Positions 34,681 through 43,695 are shown, counted from the stretch's first letter. The stretch: DNA of 64,000 nucleotides from Parachlamydiales bacterium (GCA_019694475.1 JAIBBX010000001.1:192001-256000), one strand, 5' to 3'. Notes: a model not told the origin generated them from the letters alone. A program made the numbers and translations.

Positions 34681-37600
34681 CAGGTTCAAAAAAGATGTTT
34701 AGGATGGTGTAGCTTTTCGGATGATTGATCACGTTTAAGTTACGTCTTCGCAACAGATATGGATACTTGTAATCCCCCTCATCATACGTGATCCAAAAGC
34801 GTTCCAACCAACCGGGAAATTCATTATACGGATGTAAATTTACCAGATTTTCAGTGACGACGGTTGCGGCCTGCTCAAGAATCATTTGGAGACAGTTTTT
34901 GTAATAGATGCGGAAGGGGACTCCTAAGGTTCCTTCAGGGTAGTAAACGCACCACTGTTCTTGATTGGAATCTTGAAATAGAGTGCCTGGAGTAAAGAAG
35001 TAGGTCACTCCATTGCTGATGAATTGGGCAAGCGGCGAGATCGAATTGAGATTTTGAAGAGCCGTATAAACCCGAATGTAACCAAAGGTAGCATTGAACG
35101 CGCTTGTCGCATCCATCGAAAATGAAGAATTACCAATGAGAGGGCGGACTGGATTGTCATTGTCAATGACCCAATCAATGTTGTTCGCAGCAACCACAAG
35201 GCTGTTTATGAGAGAAGAATTATTCCCTGCAAAGGATAAGACATCTCCGTTTATAGCAGTGATATTCGAGTCTGTGAGGGAGATATTATCTTCAGCTGTT
35301 TGAATGAAATTCAGGCCAGCTATCATGTTGGCTGCATTGAAGGTGATATCTCTGCCGGCAGTGAAATTGATATCGGTACCTGCAGTTGTTGTTGTGTTAG
35401 TTCCCAAAAGATCCCTGACTGTATCAATAGTAATCGATCCTGCATCTGCAAGGAGTGAATTCACATCATTTAGTATAGTATCCCTGAAGCCTTGAATGAG
35501 TATATCGCCTTGAAGAGTTCGGAAAGAAGGAACTTGGGCTGTGTTTCCAATCGTAATATCAGCAGGGGATGCATTGTCGAAAATGTCTTTAGAAAGGACG
35601 GTTATGTCTGCGGGTGCTGTTGTTCCTACAGTATAGGAAACATGCAAGAAGCCGCTGAATGAGGGGGCAACCGGGGCAATAGGATCTGCAGTGGACCAGG
35701 TGGGCCCATTTACTGTTGTGGGAAATGCAGCCAGAGGGATGTTGTATAGATTTGTGTCGATGGCATACGCGCCCAATCCATCGCCGCCGCCATGAAAAGG
35801 GGCGACTGTGCTTGTACTGGTAGAGGCAGAAGCGAGAGGCGTGCCTGTGAAGATATTGGATCCGTTGATAATGACCGATTGAGGGGCCCAAAGCTGTCCG
35901 GGCATAAAGCTTGCATCTGCTTCGATATAGAGGGGCTGAGTCGTGGTATAGAGAATATTGTCGGGTCCAAAGGCTGTAAAAACGCCGCCTGCGACAATGA
36001 TATTGCCCCCTGCCCGCCAATCAGGCCGGCCAATGTTGCCGGATGTATTGGGCGTATTGAAGAGCACGTTTGGCTGGACTCCCGCTGTGGTGTTGATCCC
36101 ATTGTAGGCGCGCCAATTGCCGCCTACCCAGATTTCATTAATGAGGTTGGGGTGGAGCCAAATGAGCGCAGCATCGACTTGGTTTTGGGTCCCGCCAATG
36201 AAGGTGAGATCTCCTCCGATATGGAATTGGACAATCCCTTGAGTGGAATAATTTCCCCCATTATTATAGCACTGAATCGTGTTAAATCCATTGTTGCGGG
36301 AGTCGATTGTAAGCGATTTTCCAACCGTTATGTAAAAATTCAAGAGCCAAGGTGGATTTTGATTAGTTCCTGATCCTCCTATGGAATTTCCAAGAAAGCT
36401 AGGGCCCGAGGCGAGATTATGCATATAAAAATTTTCGCCAACCTTGATGACCACATCGCCTTGACACTGTCTTTGCGTTCCTCCGACGATGTGGGAGCCG
36501 CCATCTCCTGTTGAGTTGATCATTTCTAGATTATGACCTACATTGATATTGATGTTTCCTTTATTGAAGGTAGCAGCACCAGCTGCTTGCTGGCGAAATC
36601 CTCCGAACCCAATGTAAGCCGTTGATCCTGTACTTAAGTTCGGGATGGTTCCCCCAGTCATAGTGAGATTATTCCCCACATTGACATTGAAGTTGACTGC
36701 AGGTCCTGCGCTTCCCCCTGCAAAGGAATTGATCGAAGTTCCTTCTCCTGCTCTCATGATTCCTGCGCAGGCAGAAATTACAACGTTATTCGTGATTCCT
36801 GCAGTGATATTTAAATTTCTTCCCACATTCACGGTAATGTCGCCAGTATTTCCGTTTGGAGCGATCCCGTTGTTAAAACTGCCAATCGCTGCAAAAGGTG
36901 CTGTAGCAGGGACTGAACTGCCCCCATTTCCTGCGGTGATGGATAGATCTTGGAGCACAGTCATATTGATCGCGCGCGATGTTTGTCCAAACCCGCCGAT
37001 AAGAACGTATCCCCCCGCTCCATTTCCTCCCTGAAGCGTACCGTTGCGTCCTGCGTTGATGGTAACAGTTCCTGCGTTGACCGCATTCACAGCTGAACCA
37101 ATGCATGCAAAACAGGCTGTTGCACCCGTCCCTCCAGTCATAGACAAATCGCGCCCAAGGGTGATTGTGATCGGCCTAATAGAATTCGAGGCGCCGCTGG
37201 TTCCAATCGCGGCAAAAGATCCAGCAGTTGTTCCGGCGCTCATAAGCAGGTCATTGCCGGCTATTAGAGTCATTGAACTTGCTCCTGAATTTGTAGCTGA
37301 AGCGGAAGAAGAACCGATCAGAGCAAATTTATTGGTTCCAACAGCTCCTGGATTAGCTATTAATTGGATGTTATTCCCAGCTGTAAGATTGAAGACAGCA
37401 TTATTTACAGCTGCAGCTGTTGTGCCGATTGTCGCAGAAGCCCCGTTTACATTCGCAGCTTGTAGGATTATATCCCTTCCTGCATTCACGGTGATAGTTC
37501 CATTTCTGGTTCCTGCAAGAACTGTAGCTCCCGGAGTAATTCCGTCCAGAATCACATCTGTACCAGCAGTGAGAGTGAGATTTCCAGCAGCTCCAGCGGC

Positions 37601-38965
37601 CCCTGTATTTTCAACAATCGCCCGTATGGTAATCGATCCATTCGCTGTTAAAAATAGGGATCTTGCGCTCGCCCAGCTGACGTTGTTAAGGACTGTGATA
37701 TTTCCTGTTCCTCCAGCGCCATTATTGGTGTCGACCAATACGTTATTTGCAGCGAGAAGCCCTTGAAGAGTTGTATTCAGAATGTTTGCAGGAGAGGCTG
37801 TGAAGCTGTAGTTCTGGCCAGGTACTGGTGGAGGCGGTGCCGGAATAAACGCTCCAATATTGCTATTGGCTGCAGAACTAATCGTGACATCCGCTGGATC
37901 TATAAGAAAGGTTCCTGCCATGCCTCTTGGAGATTCAGTGGAAGCAGTTCCCAAAATACCGAGATTGCCAAGGCTTGATACCTCTATGAATCCTCCGTTG
38001 CCGTTTGTTTCACCGCCCATCGCATTTAAATGGCCGTGAAATTCAGTGTTTCTTTGCGACCAAAGAACGATTTTCCCTCCATTCCCGTACGTTCCAGCAG
38101 CTGCATTCACAATAGCTCCTGGACTTGAGATGACTATGGAAGCGCGGTCGAAAATCTGGCTGTTTCCTCTCTCAACGCCTCCTAAATAGATCTCGCCTCC
38201 GCCGTCTGCTCGAGCGGCAGTGAGGTTAGCCGTTTCACTTAAGTAAACAATGCTCCCTGTCGCAAAGATGGAATGGGTTGTATGAACCGAATCAAAGAAA
38301 CAGAGCTGACCCGAATACGAGTAAAATTGGCTGTCGTGATCAATGGGCGTTGCCGCTTTAATAGAAATTCCTTTTCTTTCAAAAATAGGATGCGGAGTTT
38401 TGGGCCCGAGGGTCATTTTGCCCAAAGCAAAGAAGCCGGCATCACCGCCATTTACTTGAATCGGCCCTTCTTGGGAAATGCAATCGGCAATCGCATAAAA
38501 ATCTCCAGTTACATCTATCTTGCCTTGCAAGCTGATCGATCCTTTCGAAGTTCCTTGAAACAGAAGCTTGCCTTCTTTTTGGAAAACATCGTCGATCAGA
38601 TCGAAACTCGATGCAATGAAACTCCCCGTATTGATTTGAGAGGTTGCATCAAAAAGGATCCCTTGGTTGTTGATGAGGATAATTTGACCGTTCGATTCAA
38701 GACGGCCAAAGATGGAGCTTGGGCTATTGCCGACAACTCGATTCAAGACGACGGCTGCTCGATCGGGTTGAATGAATTTGACCTGTTCTTTTACATCTAT
38801 TGAAAAGGAATCCCAATTGATGATCGCACGGTCTTCCGCTTGCACAGTAAGATCGCTTCCTTCAAAGAGGAACTGAGCCCTTTCTGCAATCACGTTTGGA
38901 TTTTGAGGCAAGGCGTTTAGTTGAAAAAAGGGGAGAACACAGGCAATCCATTTTTTGTTCAACAT
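34673..38965 (-). CDS. Filamentous haemagglutinin-like secreted protein (TPS domain), 1430 aa
   Basis: A signal peptide (about 1-19, CVLPFFQLNALPQ) leads into a TPS/haemagglutination-activity domain: SFSIDVKEQVKFIQPD, LNRVVGNSPSSIFGRLESNG, INNQGILFD. A Pro-rich linker near residue 375 (FIPAPPPPVPGQNYSF) precedes a long Gly/Asn/Thr-rich repetitive beta-helix region with units like INVGHNLEM and VNAGRDIIL (about 440-960), then a less repetitive part and an unusual C-terminal domain with Cys, Trp and Tyr (1340-1430). Two-partner secretion would require a TpsB pore, which is not in the window. A strong promoter (39002-39030) and GGAGAG site drive it. Paralogue at 62016. Confidence 0.85.
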   Translation of the reverse strand: MLNKKWIACVLPFFQLNALPQNPNVIAERAQFLFEGSDLTVQAEDRAIINWDSFSIDVKEQVKFIQPDRAAVVLNRVVGNSPSSIFGRLESNGQIILINNQGILFDATSQINTGSFIASSFDLIDDVFQKEGKLLFQGTSKGSISLQGKIDVTGDFYAIADCISQEGPIQVNGGDAGFFALGKMTLGPKTPHPIFERKGISIKAATPIDHDSQFYSYSGQLCFFDSVHTTHSIFATGSIVYLSETANLTAARADGGGEIYLGGVERGNSQIFDRASIVISSPGAIVNAAAGTYGNGGKIVLWSQRNTEFHGHLNAMGGETNGNGGFIEVSSLGNLGILGTASTESPRGMAGTFLIDPADVTISSAANSNIGAFIPAPPPPVPGQNYSFTASPANILNTTLQGLLAANNVLVDTNNGAGGTGNITVLNNVSWASARSLFLTANGSITIRAIVENTGAAGAAGNLTLTAGTDVILDGITPGATVLAGTRNGTITVNAGRDIILQAANVNGASATIGTTAAAVNNAVFNLTAGNNIQLIANPGAVGTNKFALIGSSSASATNSGASSMTLIAGNDLLMSAGTTAGSFAAIGTSGASNSIRPITITLGRDLSMTGGTGATACFACIGSAVNAVNAGTVTINAGRNGTLQGGNGAGGYVLIGGFGQTSRAINMTVLQDLSITAGNGGSSVPATAPFAAIGSFNNGIAPNGNTGDITVNVGRNLNITAGITNNVVISACAGIMRAGEGTSINSFAGGSAGPAVNFNVNVGNNLTMTGGTIPNLSTGSTAYIGFGGFRQQAAGAATFNKGNININVGHNLEMINSTGDGGSHIVGGTQRQCQGDVVIKVGENFYMHNLASGPSFLGNSIGGSGTNQNPPWLLNFYITVGKSLTIDSRNNGFNTIQCYNNGGNYSTQGIVQFHIGGDLTFIGGTQNQVDAALIWLHPNLINEIWVGGNWRAYNGINTTAGVQPNVLFNTPNTSGNIGRPDWRAGGNIIVAGGVFTAFGPDNILYTTTQPLYIEADASFMPGQLWAPQSVIINGSNIFTGTPLASASTSTSTVAPFHGGGDGLGAYAIDTNLYNIPLAAFPTTVNGPTWSTADPIAPVAPSFSGFLHVSYTVGTTAPADITVLSKDIFDNASPADITIGNTAQVPSFRTLQGDILIQGFRDTILNDVNSLLADAGSITIDTVRDLLGTNTTTTAGTDINFTAGRDITFNAANMIAGLNFIQTAEDNISLTDSNITAINGDVLSFAGNNSSLINSLVVAANNIDWVIDNDNPVRPLIGNSSFSMDATSAFNATFGYIRVYTALQNLNSISPLAQFISNGVTYFFTPGTLFQDSNQEQWCVYYPEGTLGVPFRIYYKNCLQMILEQAATVVTENLVNLHPYNEFPGWLERFWITYDEGDYKYPYLLRRRNLNVINHPKSYTILNIFFEPAK

Positions 38966-39001
38966 TATCTCTCCAGATATTGAGCATAAAGTAGAGGATT
39001 A

Positions 39002-39030
39002 ATTTTAATTTTGCAAGATCTCATTGTCAA
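39002..39030 (-). promoter_or_regulatory. Promoter of the FHA-like gene
   Basis: On the minus strand: TTGACA (39030-39025), 17 bp, TAAAAT (39007-39002). Near-consensus, with the start codon about 37 bases after the -10 box. Confidence 0.75.
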
Positions 39031-39100
39031 AGCGAAGAGCATGGAGAAATAGATCGTGATAATCCAGGCAAAATATAGAATGGAGACGAGAATTTACATC

Positions 39101-39856
39101 CTAACGGACAGCAGCAGCATGAATAGGCGGCAGCGCTTCCATAACGTCATGGAAGACTTGCGCTTTCTCCTTGCGGCTATCGATCTCTTTTAGCACTTCT
39201 TTTTGCTGTGCGTAGTAGTGAATTAAAGGCTCTGTTTGAGCGCGATAAACTTCGAGTCTTTTGCGGATGATCTCTTCCTTGTCGTCGTCGCGCTGGATCA
39301 ATTTGCCGCCACAAGCATCGCAAATAGATTCGTTTTTAGGAGGATCAAACTTTTTGTGAAAGGGTCTGCCGCAATCTTTGCATGCGATACGGCCTGTAAC
39401 ACGCTCGATGATCGCAGCATCGGGTAGGTTGAAGTTCAACACAACAAGCTGCACTTTGTCTGCAAGTCGTATATCTAGCGCTTTTGCCTGTGGGATTGTG
39501 CGAGGAAATCCATCGAGAATGTATCCGCCCTTGCAATCAACTCTAGCCACCCGATCAAAAAGCATATCGAGAACTAACTCATCGGGAACAAGGTTCCCTT
39601 TGTCCATAAATCCTTTGGCTTGTTTGCCAAGCGGAGTTTCAGCGCGGATGTTTTCACGGAATAGATCGCCGGTCGAAATGTGAGGGATTCCAAGCTGGCC
39701 GCTCAATGGCCCCGCATGAGTTCCTTTGCCTGCGCCAGGAGGACCCATCAAAATTACAACAAGAGGTTTTTGAGTCTCCGCACGAGATGTCATAGACGCA
39801 TGACCGCTTACCAACACACCGACCATAAAAATGAATCCAATTAACCGTTTAATCAT
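39101..39856 (-). CDS. adk: Adenylate kinase with N-terminal signal-like extension
   Basis: Catalyses ATP + AMP to 2 ADP. Walker A is MGPPGAGKGT (37-46 from the start at 39856), STGDLFRENI gives the AMP site, DGFPRT the NMP lid and the LID domain contains CKDC...CDAC, a structural zinc site. Unusually, about 30 residues precede the core: MIKRLIGFIFMVGVLVSGHA is a credible signal peptide or anchor. An internal ATG at 39793 would give a normal cytosolic enzyme (~230 residues), preceded by a weak GGTAAGCGG. Two products, or export of the enzyme, are both possible. Confidence 0.9.
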   Translation of the reverse strand: MIKRLIGFIFMVGVLVSGHASMTSRAETQKPLVVILMGPPGAGKGTHAGPLSGQLGIPHISTGDLFRENIRAETPLGKQAKGFMDKGNLVPDELVLDMLFDRVARVDCKGGYILDGFPRTIPQAKALDIRLADKVQLVVLNFNLPDAAIIERVTGRIACKDCGRPFHKKFDPPKNESICDACGGKLIQRDDDKEEIIRKRLEVYRAQTEPLIHYYAQQKEVLKEIDSRKEKAQVFHDVMEALPPIHAAAVR

Positions 39857-39890
39857 GGCAATCAGCCATGGTAGCAACAGCCGCTTTATT

Positions 39891-40325
39891 TTACGAGATA
39901 TTTATATGAAACGTCTTGCCAGTCTTGATCGAATTGCTGATCGCGCAGTCCTTGATTGCCCCATCAAGAATTTTCTTTGCCTTTTCCCGGTCAGACGATC
40001 CAAGGATATCCAAAAATACGTCCGCTTGCGTCATCGCAAACCCCGTCTCGCCCGGGATTCGATCGACTGTCAGATTGACTCGTCCCCGGATTTCTTGGTA
40101 TCGCAGGGATGATTTTTCGGCATAAACCTTAAAAGTAGCGATTAAACAATTGACTAGAGCCAACGCAAATAAATCTTCTGGCGAATACCCTTCGCCTGGC
40201 CCCATAAATTCCGGCGGGATAGCGCAAGTGATTGAGGGAAGGTGCTGCGCCTCGCCTTTCCATTGAGAACTGATGCCTGGAAATGCAGCAGCGCTCACCT
40301 CAAATTTCATAGGAAATTTAATCAT
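39891..40325 (-). CDS. OsmC/Ohr family protein
   Basis: A 144-residue protein of the OsmC fold. PEDLFALALVNCLIATFKVYAEK carries the first redox Cys (about 60) and DCAISNSIK the second (about 126), spaced as in peroxide-reducing members. Such proteins reduce organic or hydrogen peroxides with dihydrolipoamide or thioredoxin-like donors. It is close to adk (34 bp) on the same strand. The subgroup (OsmC, Ohr or YhfA) is not resolved, although the MGPGEGYSPEDLF segment fits OsmC-like generic members. Confidence 0.85.
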   Translation of the reverse strand: MIKFPMKFEVSAAAFPGISSQWKGEAQHLPSITCAIPPEFMGPGEGYSPEDLFALALVNCLIATFKVYAEKSSLRYQEIRGRVNLTVDRIPGETGFAMTQADVFLDILGSSDREKAKKILDGAIKDCAISNSIKTGKTFHINIS

Positions 40326-40369
40326 ATTTAAGGGATATCATATGAGGGATTTTATAATCATTATTTTTA

Positions 40370-40398
40370 TTGAAAAAAGCGCGCGAAACCAGTATACT
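40370..40398 (+). promoter_or_regulatory. Strong promoter of a small gene
   Basis: TTGAAA (40370-40375), 17 bp, TATACT (40393-40398). The start of transcription would be about 40405, 17 bases before the ATG at 40422. Confidence 0.7.
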
Positions 40399-40421
40399 TT
40401 TTCCTACAACACGGAGACAAT

Positions 40422-40586
40422 ATGGATAAAATGCCTGTGCAAACAACTGTTCTCGATGTCTCAAAAGGAGTCGGTTTCGGACTTCTTTACCATCCAATTA
40501 TTGGTCAAAAAAAACGGGAAAAATCCCTCCCATTTGTCCCTAGATTAGCAGCCTTCCGAACAAAAAAATTCAAAAAAGGCTTGTAA
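40422..40586 (+). CDS. Small basic protein, 54 aa, with its own promoter
   Basis: The frame begins ATG at 40422 preceded by CGGAGACAAT (ribosome site, good spacing) and ends with TAA at 40584-40586. The product (starting MDKMPVQTTVLDVSKGVGFG) has a hydrophobic-aromatic middle and a Lys/Arg-rich second half ending KKFKKGL. A near-consensus promoter lies just upstream, so the unit is coherent despite its size. Two overlapping longer frames (to 40548) start without ribosome sites and are rejected. Function unknown. Confidence 0.6.
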   Translation: MDKMPVQTTVLDVSKGVGFGLLYHPIIGQKKREKSLPFVPRLAAFRTKKFKKGL

Positions 40587-40640
40587 TCTCACCCCAAAGC
40601 GTGCTAATACAACTTCTCTTCACTAAAAGCGAGGTGTTGT

Positions 40641-41579
40641 TTGGAACATGCGATTTTGCTCCCCAAGACGTGCTCTCTCTTTAAGGACGAATCAGAAGAA
40701 AAGGTTTTACAGACCTTGTTGGATCGCTTATCCCAGAAAAAGATTTCCTGGGACGCTTTCGAACGTCAAATTGACGACCCTCTAGCAGTATCGCGCTTAG
40801 CCTCTAGCTACGATTCTAGAACGGTTTTGCACTTGGCTGTTTTGGATGAACGAATAGAATGGGTGGAACTTTTAAAAAACGAATCCCATTTAAAAAGCAG
40901 GCGAGACGAATTCGGACTTAGCCCCATTGATCTAGCCAATCTGCTCGATCGCAAAGAGGCGATGGAAATTCTTCAGCCGATCGCGGATAATCCCCAAATC
41001 CCCGAATGGCCAAAGATTGATTCCTTTGAATATCTTCTTTCGCCGATTTTTGAAAGCAGGGAAGGCCTTGAAGAGGTTCTCACAACGGTTGCAAAGACTA
41101 AAAAGGAAGACAGAATCCCATCGGAAAAAATTTGGATGGGCATTTATTTCGACAAAGAAATCCGCAAAGCCATGCACCCGCCGATTGAAATTCGTTTTGT
41201 GGACAAAGATGTAGGATACGGCGTTTTCGCAACCAAGAAAATCCCTCCTTGCACCTTTGTTGGAGAATACACCGGAATCATTCAGCAAAGAACTCCAAAA
41301 CAACTGAAAGAGAAAAAATACTGCCTGCGTTACACTATTTGGGAAGGAAAAAAGAATTTCTGCATCGATGCAGAAACCAAAGGGAATTTCACGCGATTTT
41401 TGAACCATAGTTCAAAACCCAACTTGGGGCTTCAATCGCTTTATTGGAGAGGCATACCGCGCATGGTATTCCTTTCATTGAAAGAAATCCGGGAAGGGGA
41501 GCAGCTCGCTTTTGATTATGGGCCCCTTTTCTGGAAACACCATCCTGAAAGCCCTAAAGAATGGTCCGATGATTTTTGA
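40641..41579 (+). CDS. SET-domain protein with N-terminal ankyrin-like region, 312 aa
   Basis: Starts at TTG with AGCGAGGTG before it. Residues ~60-100 read as one to two ankyrin-like repeats (SRTVLHLAVLDERIEWVELL). The SET domain runs from about 183 to 295: VGYGVFATKKI, FVGEYTGI, then RFLNHSSKPN (252-261) with the Asn/His pair of SET, and FDYG (291-294) with the catalytic Tyr. SET enzymes methylate lysine using SAM; the Chlamydia protein NUE is an exported histone methylase. The second SET gene overlaps by 11 bp. Target may be host histone or the Hc-like proteins. Confidence 0.88.
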   Translation: MEHAILLPKTCSLFKDESEEKVLQTLLDRLSQKKISWDAFERQIDDPLAVSRLASSYDSRTVLHLAVLDERIEWVELLKNESHLKSRRDEFGLSPIDLANLLDRKEAMEILQPIADNPQIPEWPKIDSFEYLLSPIFESREGLEEVLTTVAKTKKEDRIPSEKIWMGIYFDKEIRKAMHPPIEIRFVDKDVGYGVFATKKIPPCTFVGEYTGIIQQRTPKQLKEKKYCLRYTIWEGKKNFCIDAETKGNFTRFLNHSSKPNLGLQSLYWRGIPRMVFLSLKEIREGEQLAFDYGPLFWKHHPESPKEWSDDF

Positions 41580-42168
41580 AAAAGATGGACGCAAGCTAAC
41601 ACTCGAAGAATTCGAAAAACTCACTGGAGCCAAATGGATTCCAAAACTCGAATTCGAAAATGAAAAAATCCTCCCCGAATTAAAACGGCAATGCGAAAAG
41701 CTCTACGAAAAAGGGGAGCTGACCATTGAGCAGACCTGGCTCGGCAAATACTACGAAAATGAGATCTTAACCAACACCTCTCCGAATATCGCCATTCGCT
41801 ACATCGATCCCCATCTTGGATGGGGTGTATTCGCTCTTCAAGATTTTAAGAAGATGCAATTCATTGCAGAATATGTCGGAAAGGTGAGGAAGAGAAAAAA
41901 AGAGGACGAGAAAAACGCCTACTGTTTTGAATATGTCCTATGCCAAGGATTTCCTACTCCTTACACAATCGACGCGCAAGATCAAGGGGCGGCAGCCCGA
42001 TACATCAATCATAGCGAGAACCCAAATCTCAATTCGGCTCTCGCCACGTTCGAGCACTTAAGCCACGTGATTCTCTTTGCCAAAGAACCGATTGCTAAGG
42101 GGACGCAACTTTGTTATGATTATGGGCCCGATTACTGGTCAAAACGGAAAGCCCCCCTCGCTTTATGA
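41569..42168 (+). CDS. Second SET-domain protein, 199 aa
   Basis: The frame opens at 41512, but Met at 41569 (MIFEKDGRKLTLEEFEKL) is the likely start, overlapping the upstream SET gene by 11 bp. SET motifs: GWGVFALQDF (85-94), FIAEYVGKV, RYINHSENPN (144-153), YDYG (183-186). It lacks the ankyrin-like N-terminus of its neighbour. The shared LxxxYY/WxGxYYxxEI region before SET shows the pair arose by duplication. The 3' end overlaps the next gene's start by 4 bp. Confidence 0.87.
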   Translation: MIFEKDGRKLTLEEFEKLTGAKWIPKLEFENEKILPELKRQCEKLYEKGELTIEQTWLGKYYENEILTNTSPNIAIRYIDPHLGWGVFALQDFKKMQFIAEYVGKVRKRKKEDEKNAYCFEYVLCQGFPTPYTIDAQDQGAAARYINHSENPNLNSALATFEHLSHVILFAKEPIAKGTQLCYDYGPDYWSKRKAPLAL

Positions 42169-42938
42169 AGAAGATTCTTTTCCTCTTTATCGCAGCAAGC
42201 CTCTTTGCAACTGTTAACGAACCTCTCCGATGGGAGTTTTTTTCAGGCTATCGCAACGATCGGATTCATTGGCACCTGCAAGAACCAGGAGATGGGGGGC
42301 TTGTAACACATAGCGAAGTCTATCGAGATGTTCAATATTGGCTGAACGGCCTTGTTCTCAAAGTCATCCACCGGGATCTGGTCTTTTTTGCTAGAGGCGC
42401 CTATGGCGCATTCGGGAAAGGGAAATTAATCCATCCCCACATGGCAACGCATGGATGGTGCGCAGATGCATCGGGTTATTTCGGCTATGCCGTGAACCTC
42501 ACCGCAGACAGAACCTACAAAGTCCTTCTAACCCCGCTTGTAGGGTACGCGGCTTATTTTGAGCAGCTTCATAGAAGCACCCTTCCGGGCACCTTTCGGT
42601 TGGTTTGGAACGGGTTTTTCCTCGGAGGACAATTTACTTTTGAAACAGGCGGCCCTGTGATTTTAAATGCCGGTTGGGCATACAATATGATGCATAATAG
42701 AGTTCACGCCCAAATGGCTAGCGGTTCTCTTAAAACAAGCTCGGGCGGGAATAAGGGGCAGCTCGGGTGGGCCCAAATGGACTGGAATTTAAACTGTGCG
42801 TGGCGCTTAGGGATTGGGGGGCAAATGCTCTACCTCACCACTCGAGTGGTCGATGCGACCATCTCTCATATGGATCAAAAATTCAAACTCCGCTGGACAC
42901 CCGTCTCCGGCTGGGTACAAGTTTCGAGGATTTTTTAA
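42165..42938 (+). CDS. Exported putative outer-membrane protein, 257 aa
   Basis: The signal peptide MKKILFLFIAASLFATV is followed by Trp/Tyr/His-rich beta-type sequence (WEFFSGYRNDRIHWHLQ) and the protein ends SGWVQVSRIF, a terminal Phe strand as in outer-membrane barrels. It is translationally coupled (ATGA) to the second SET gene. Resembles exported barrel proteins of chlamydia-like bacteria in style; function unknown. The next gene starts at TTG just after its stop. Confidence 0.68.
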   Translation: MKKILFLFIAASLFATVNEPLRWEFFSGYRNDRIHWHLQEPGDGGLVTHSEVYRDVQYWLNGLVLKVIHRDLVFFARGAYGAFGKGKLIHPHMATHGWCADASGYFGYAVNLTADRTYKVLLTPLVGYAAYFEQLHRSTLPGTFRLVWNGFFLGGQFTFETGGPVILNAGWAYNMMHNRVHAQMASGSLKTSSGGNKGQLGWAQMDWNLNCAWRLGIGGQMLYLTTRVVDATISHMDQKFKLRWTPVSGWVQVSRIF

Positions 42939-42939
42939 T

Positions 42940-43695
42940 TTGAACGACCCGCATTCTTACCCAAGGCTTCCTCCGAAAGATCAGATGGTTATGGGAACCC
43001 ATGCTCTGGAAGAACTGATCCGGTACACCCCTGATAAAATCTTGAAGATCTACACCGTCCAAAATAAAAAAAGCCCCCTTATCCAAAAAGCCAAGGATTT
43101 GGGCATCCCAATTATTTTTGTCCCTGAAGCCATGCTCACTAAAATGGCCGGCTCCGATTCGCATCAGATGCTTGTGGCTCATATCAAAGGGAGAACGTTT
43201 TTAGATGTGAAAGATTTTCTCAAAACGGCTCAGGAAGAATCTTTTGTCCTCATGATGGATCAGATTTTCGACCCCCAAAATTTCGGTGCGCTGATCCGTT
43301 CTGCTGAATGTTTTGGAGCAGCGGCTGTCGCATGGTCCAAAAACAGGGGGACCGATTTGACGCCGGTGGTCGCTAAAGCAAGCTCCGGAGCCAGTGAATT
43401 CATCCCGTTGATCCGGGTCTCCAATCTGGCCACAGCTGTCGACCAATTCAAAGAGGATGGATTTGAAATTGTAGCCGCAATATTGGATCCAGAATCTGAA
43501 TCAGCTTATACCTTTAATTTCTCTCCACGAACAGTTCTCATTGTGGGTTCTGAAGGAGAGGGGATACAGCCCCTTTTGAGGAAAAAGGCCGACAGGTCTA
43601 TTTACCTCCCCATGGCAGGCAGAATCGGGTCTCTGAATGTAGCTCAAGCAACAGCTGCCCTTTTAGCCCTGTTTAGGCGGTCGGGGCCAGGGTAG
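42940..43695 (+). CDS. SpoU-class RNA 2'-O-methyltransferase (RlmB/TrmH-like)
   Basis: The frame is open from 42814, but the TTG at 42940 has GAGGA at good spacing and gives 251 residues, the usual RlmB length. The N-terminal substrate-binding part begins with MVMGTHALEEL (typically G-x-H-x-V/A-x-E). The SpoU domain has QIFDPQNFGALIRSAECFGA, LIVGSEGEGI and SLNVAQATAALL, the three knot motifs. It methylates 23S rRNA ribose (G2251-type) or a tRNA; the subgroup is inferred from length and N-terminus. Confidence 0.88.
   Translation: MNDPHSYPRLPPKDQMVMGTHALEELIRYTPDKILKIYTVQNKKSPLIQKAKDLGIPIIFVPEAMLTKMAGSDSHQMLVAHIKGRTFLDVKDFLKTAQEESFVLMMDQIFDPQNFGALIRSAECFGAAAVAWSKNRGTDLTPVVAKASSGASEFIPLIRVSNLATAVDQFKEDGFEIVAAILDPESESAYTFNFSPRTVLIVGSEGEGIQPLLRKKADRSIYLPMAGRIGSLNVAQATAALLALFRRSGPG

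Noticed and set aside
35792..37766. Plus-strand frames of 193 and 240 codons opposite the FHA-like gene
   Set aside because: The repetitive Gly/Asn/Thr coding strand yields Pro/Ala/Val-rich antisense frames; no start signals.
38273..38803. Plus-strand frame of 176 codons opposite the TPS domain
   Set aside because: Opposite strand of the conserved TPS core of the FHA-like gene.
40273..40548. Plus-strand frame of 91 codons
   Set aside because: No ribosome site; the promoter and ribosome site in this place serve the small gene at 40422 in a different frame.
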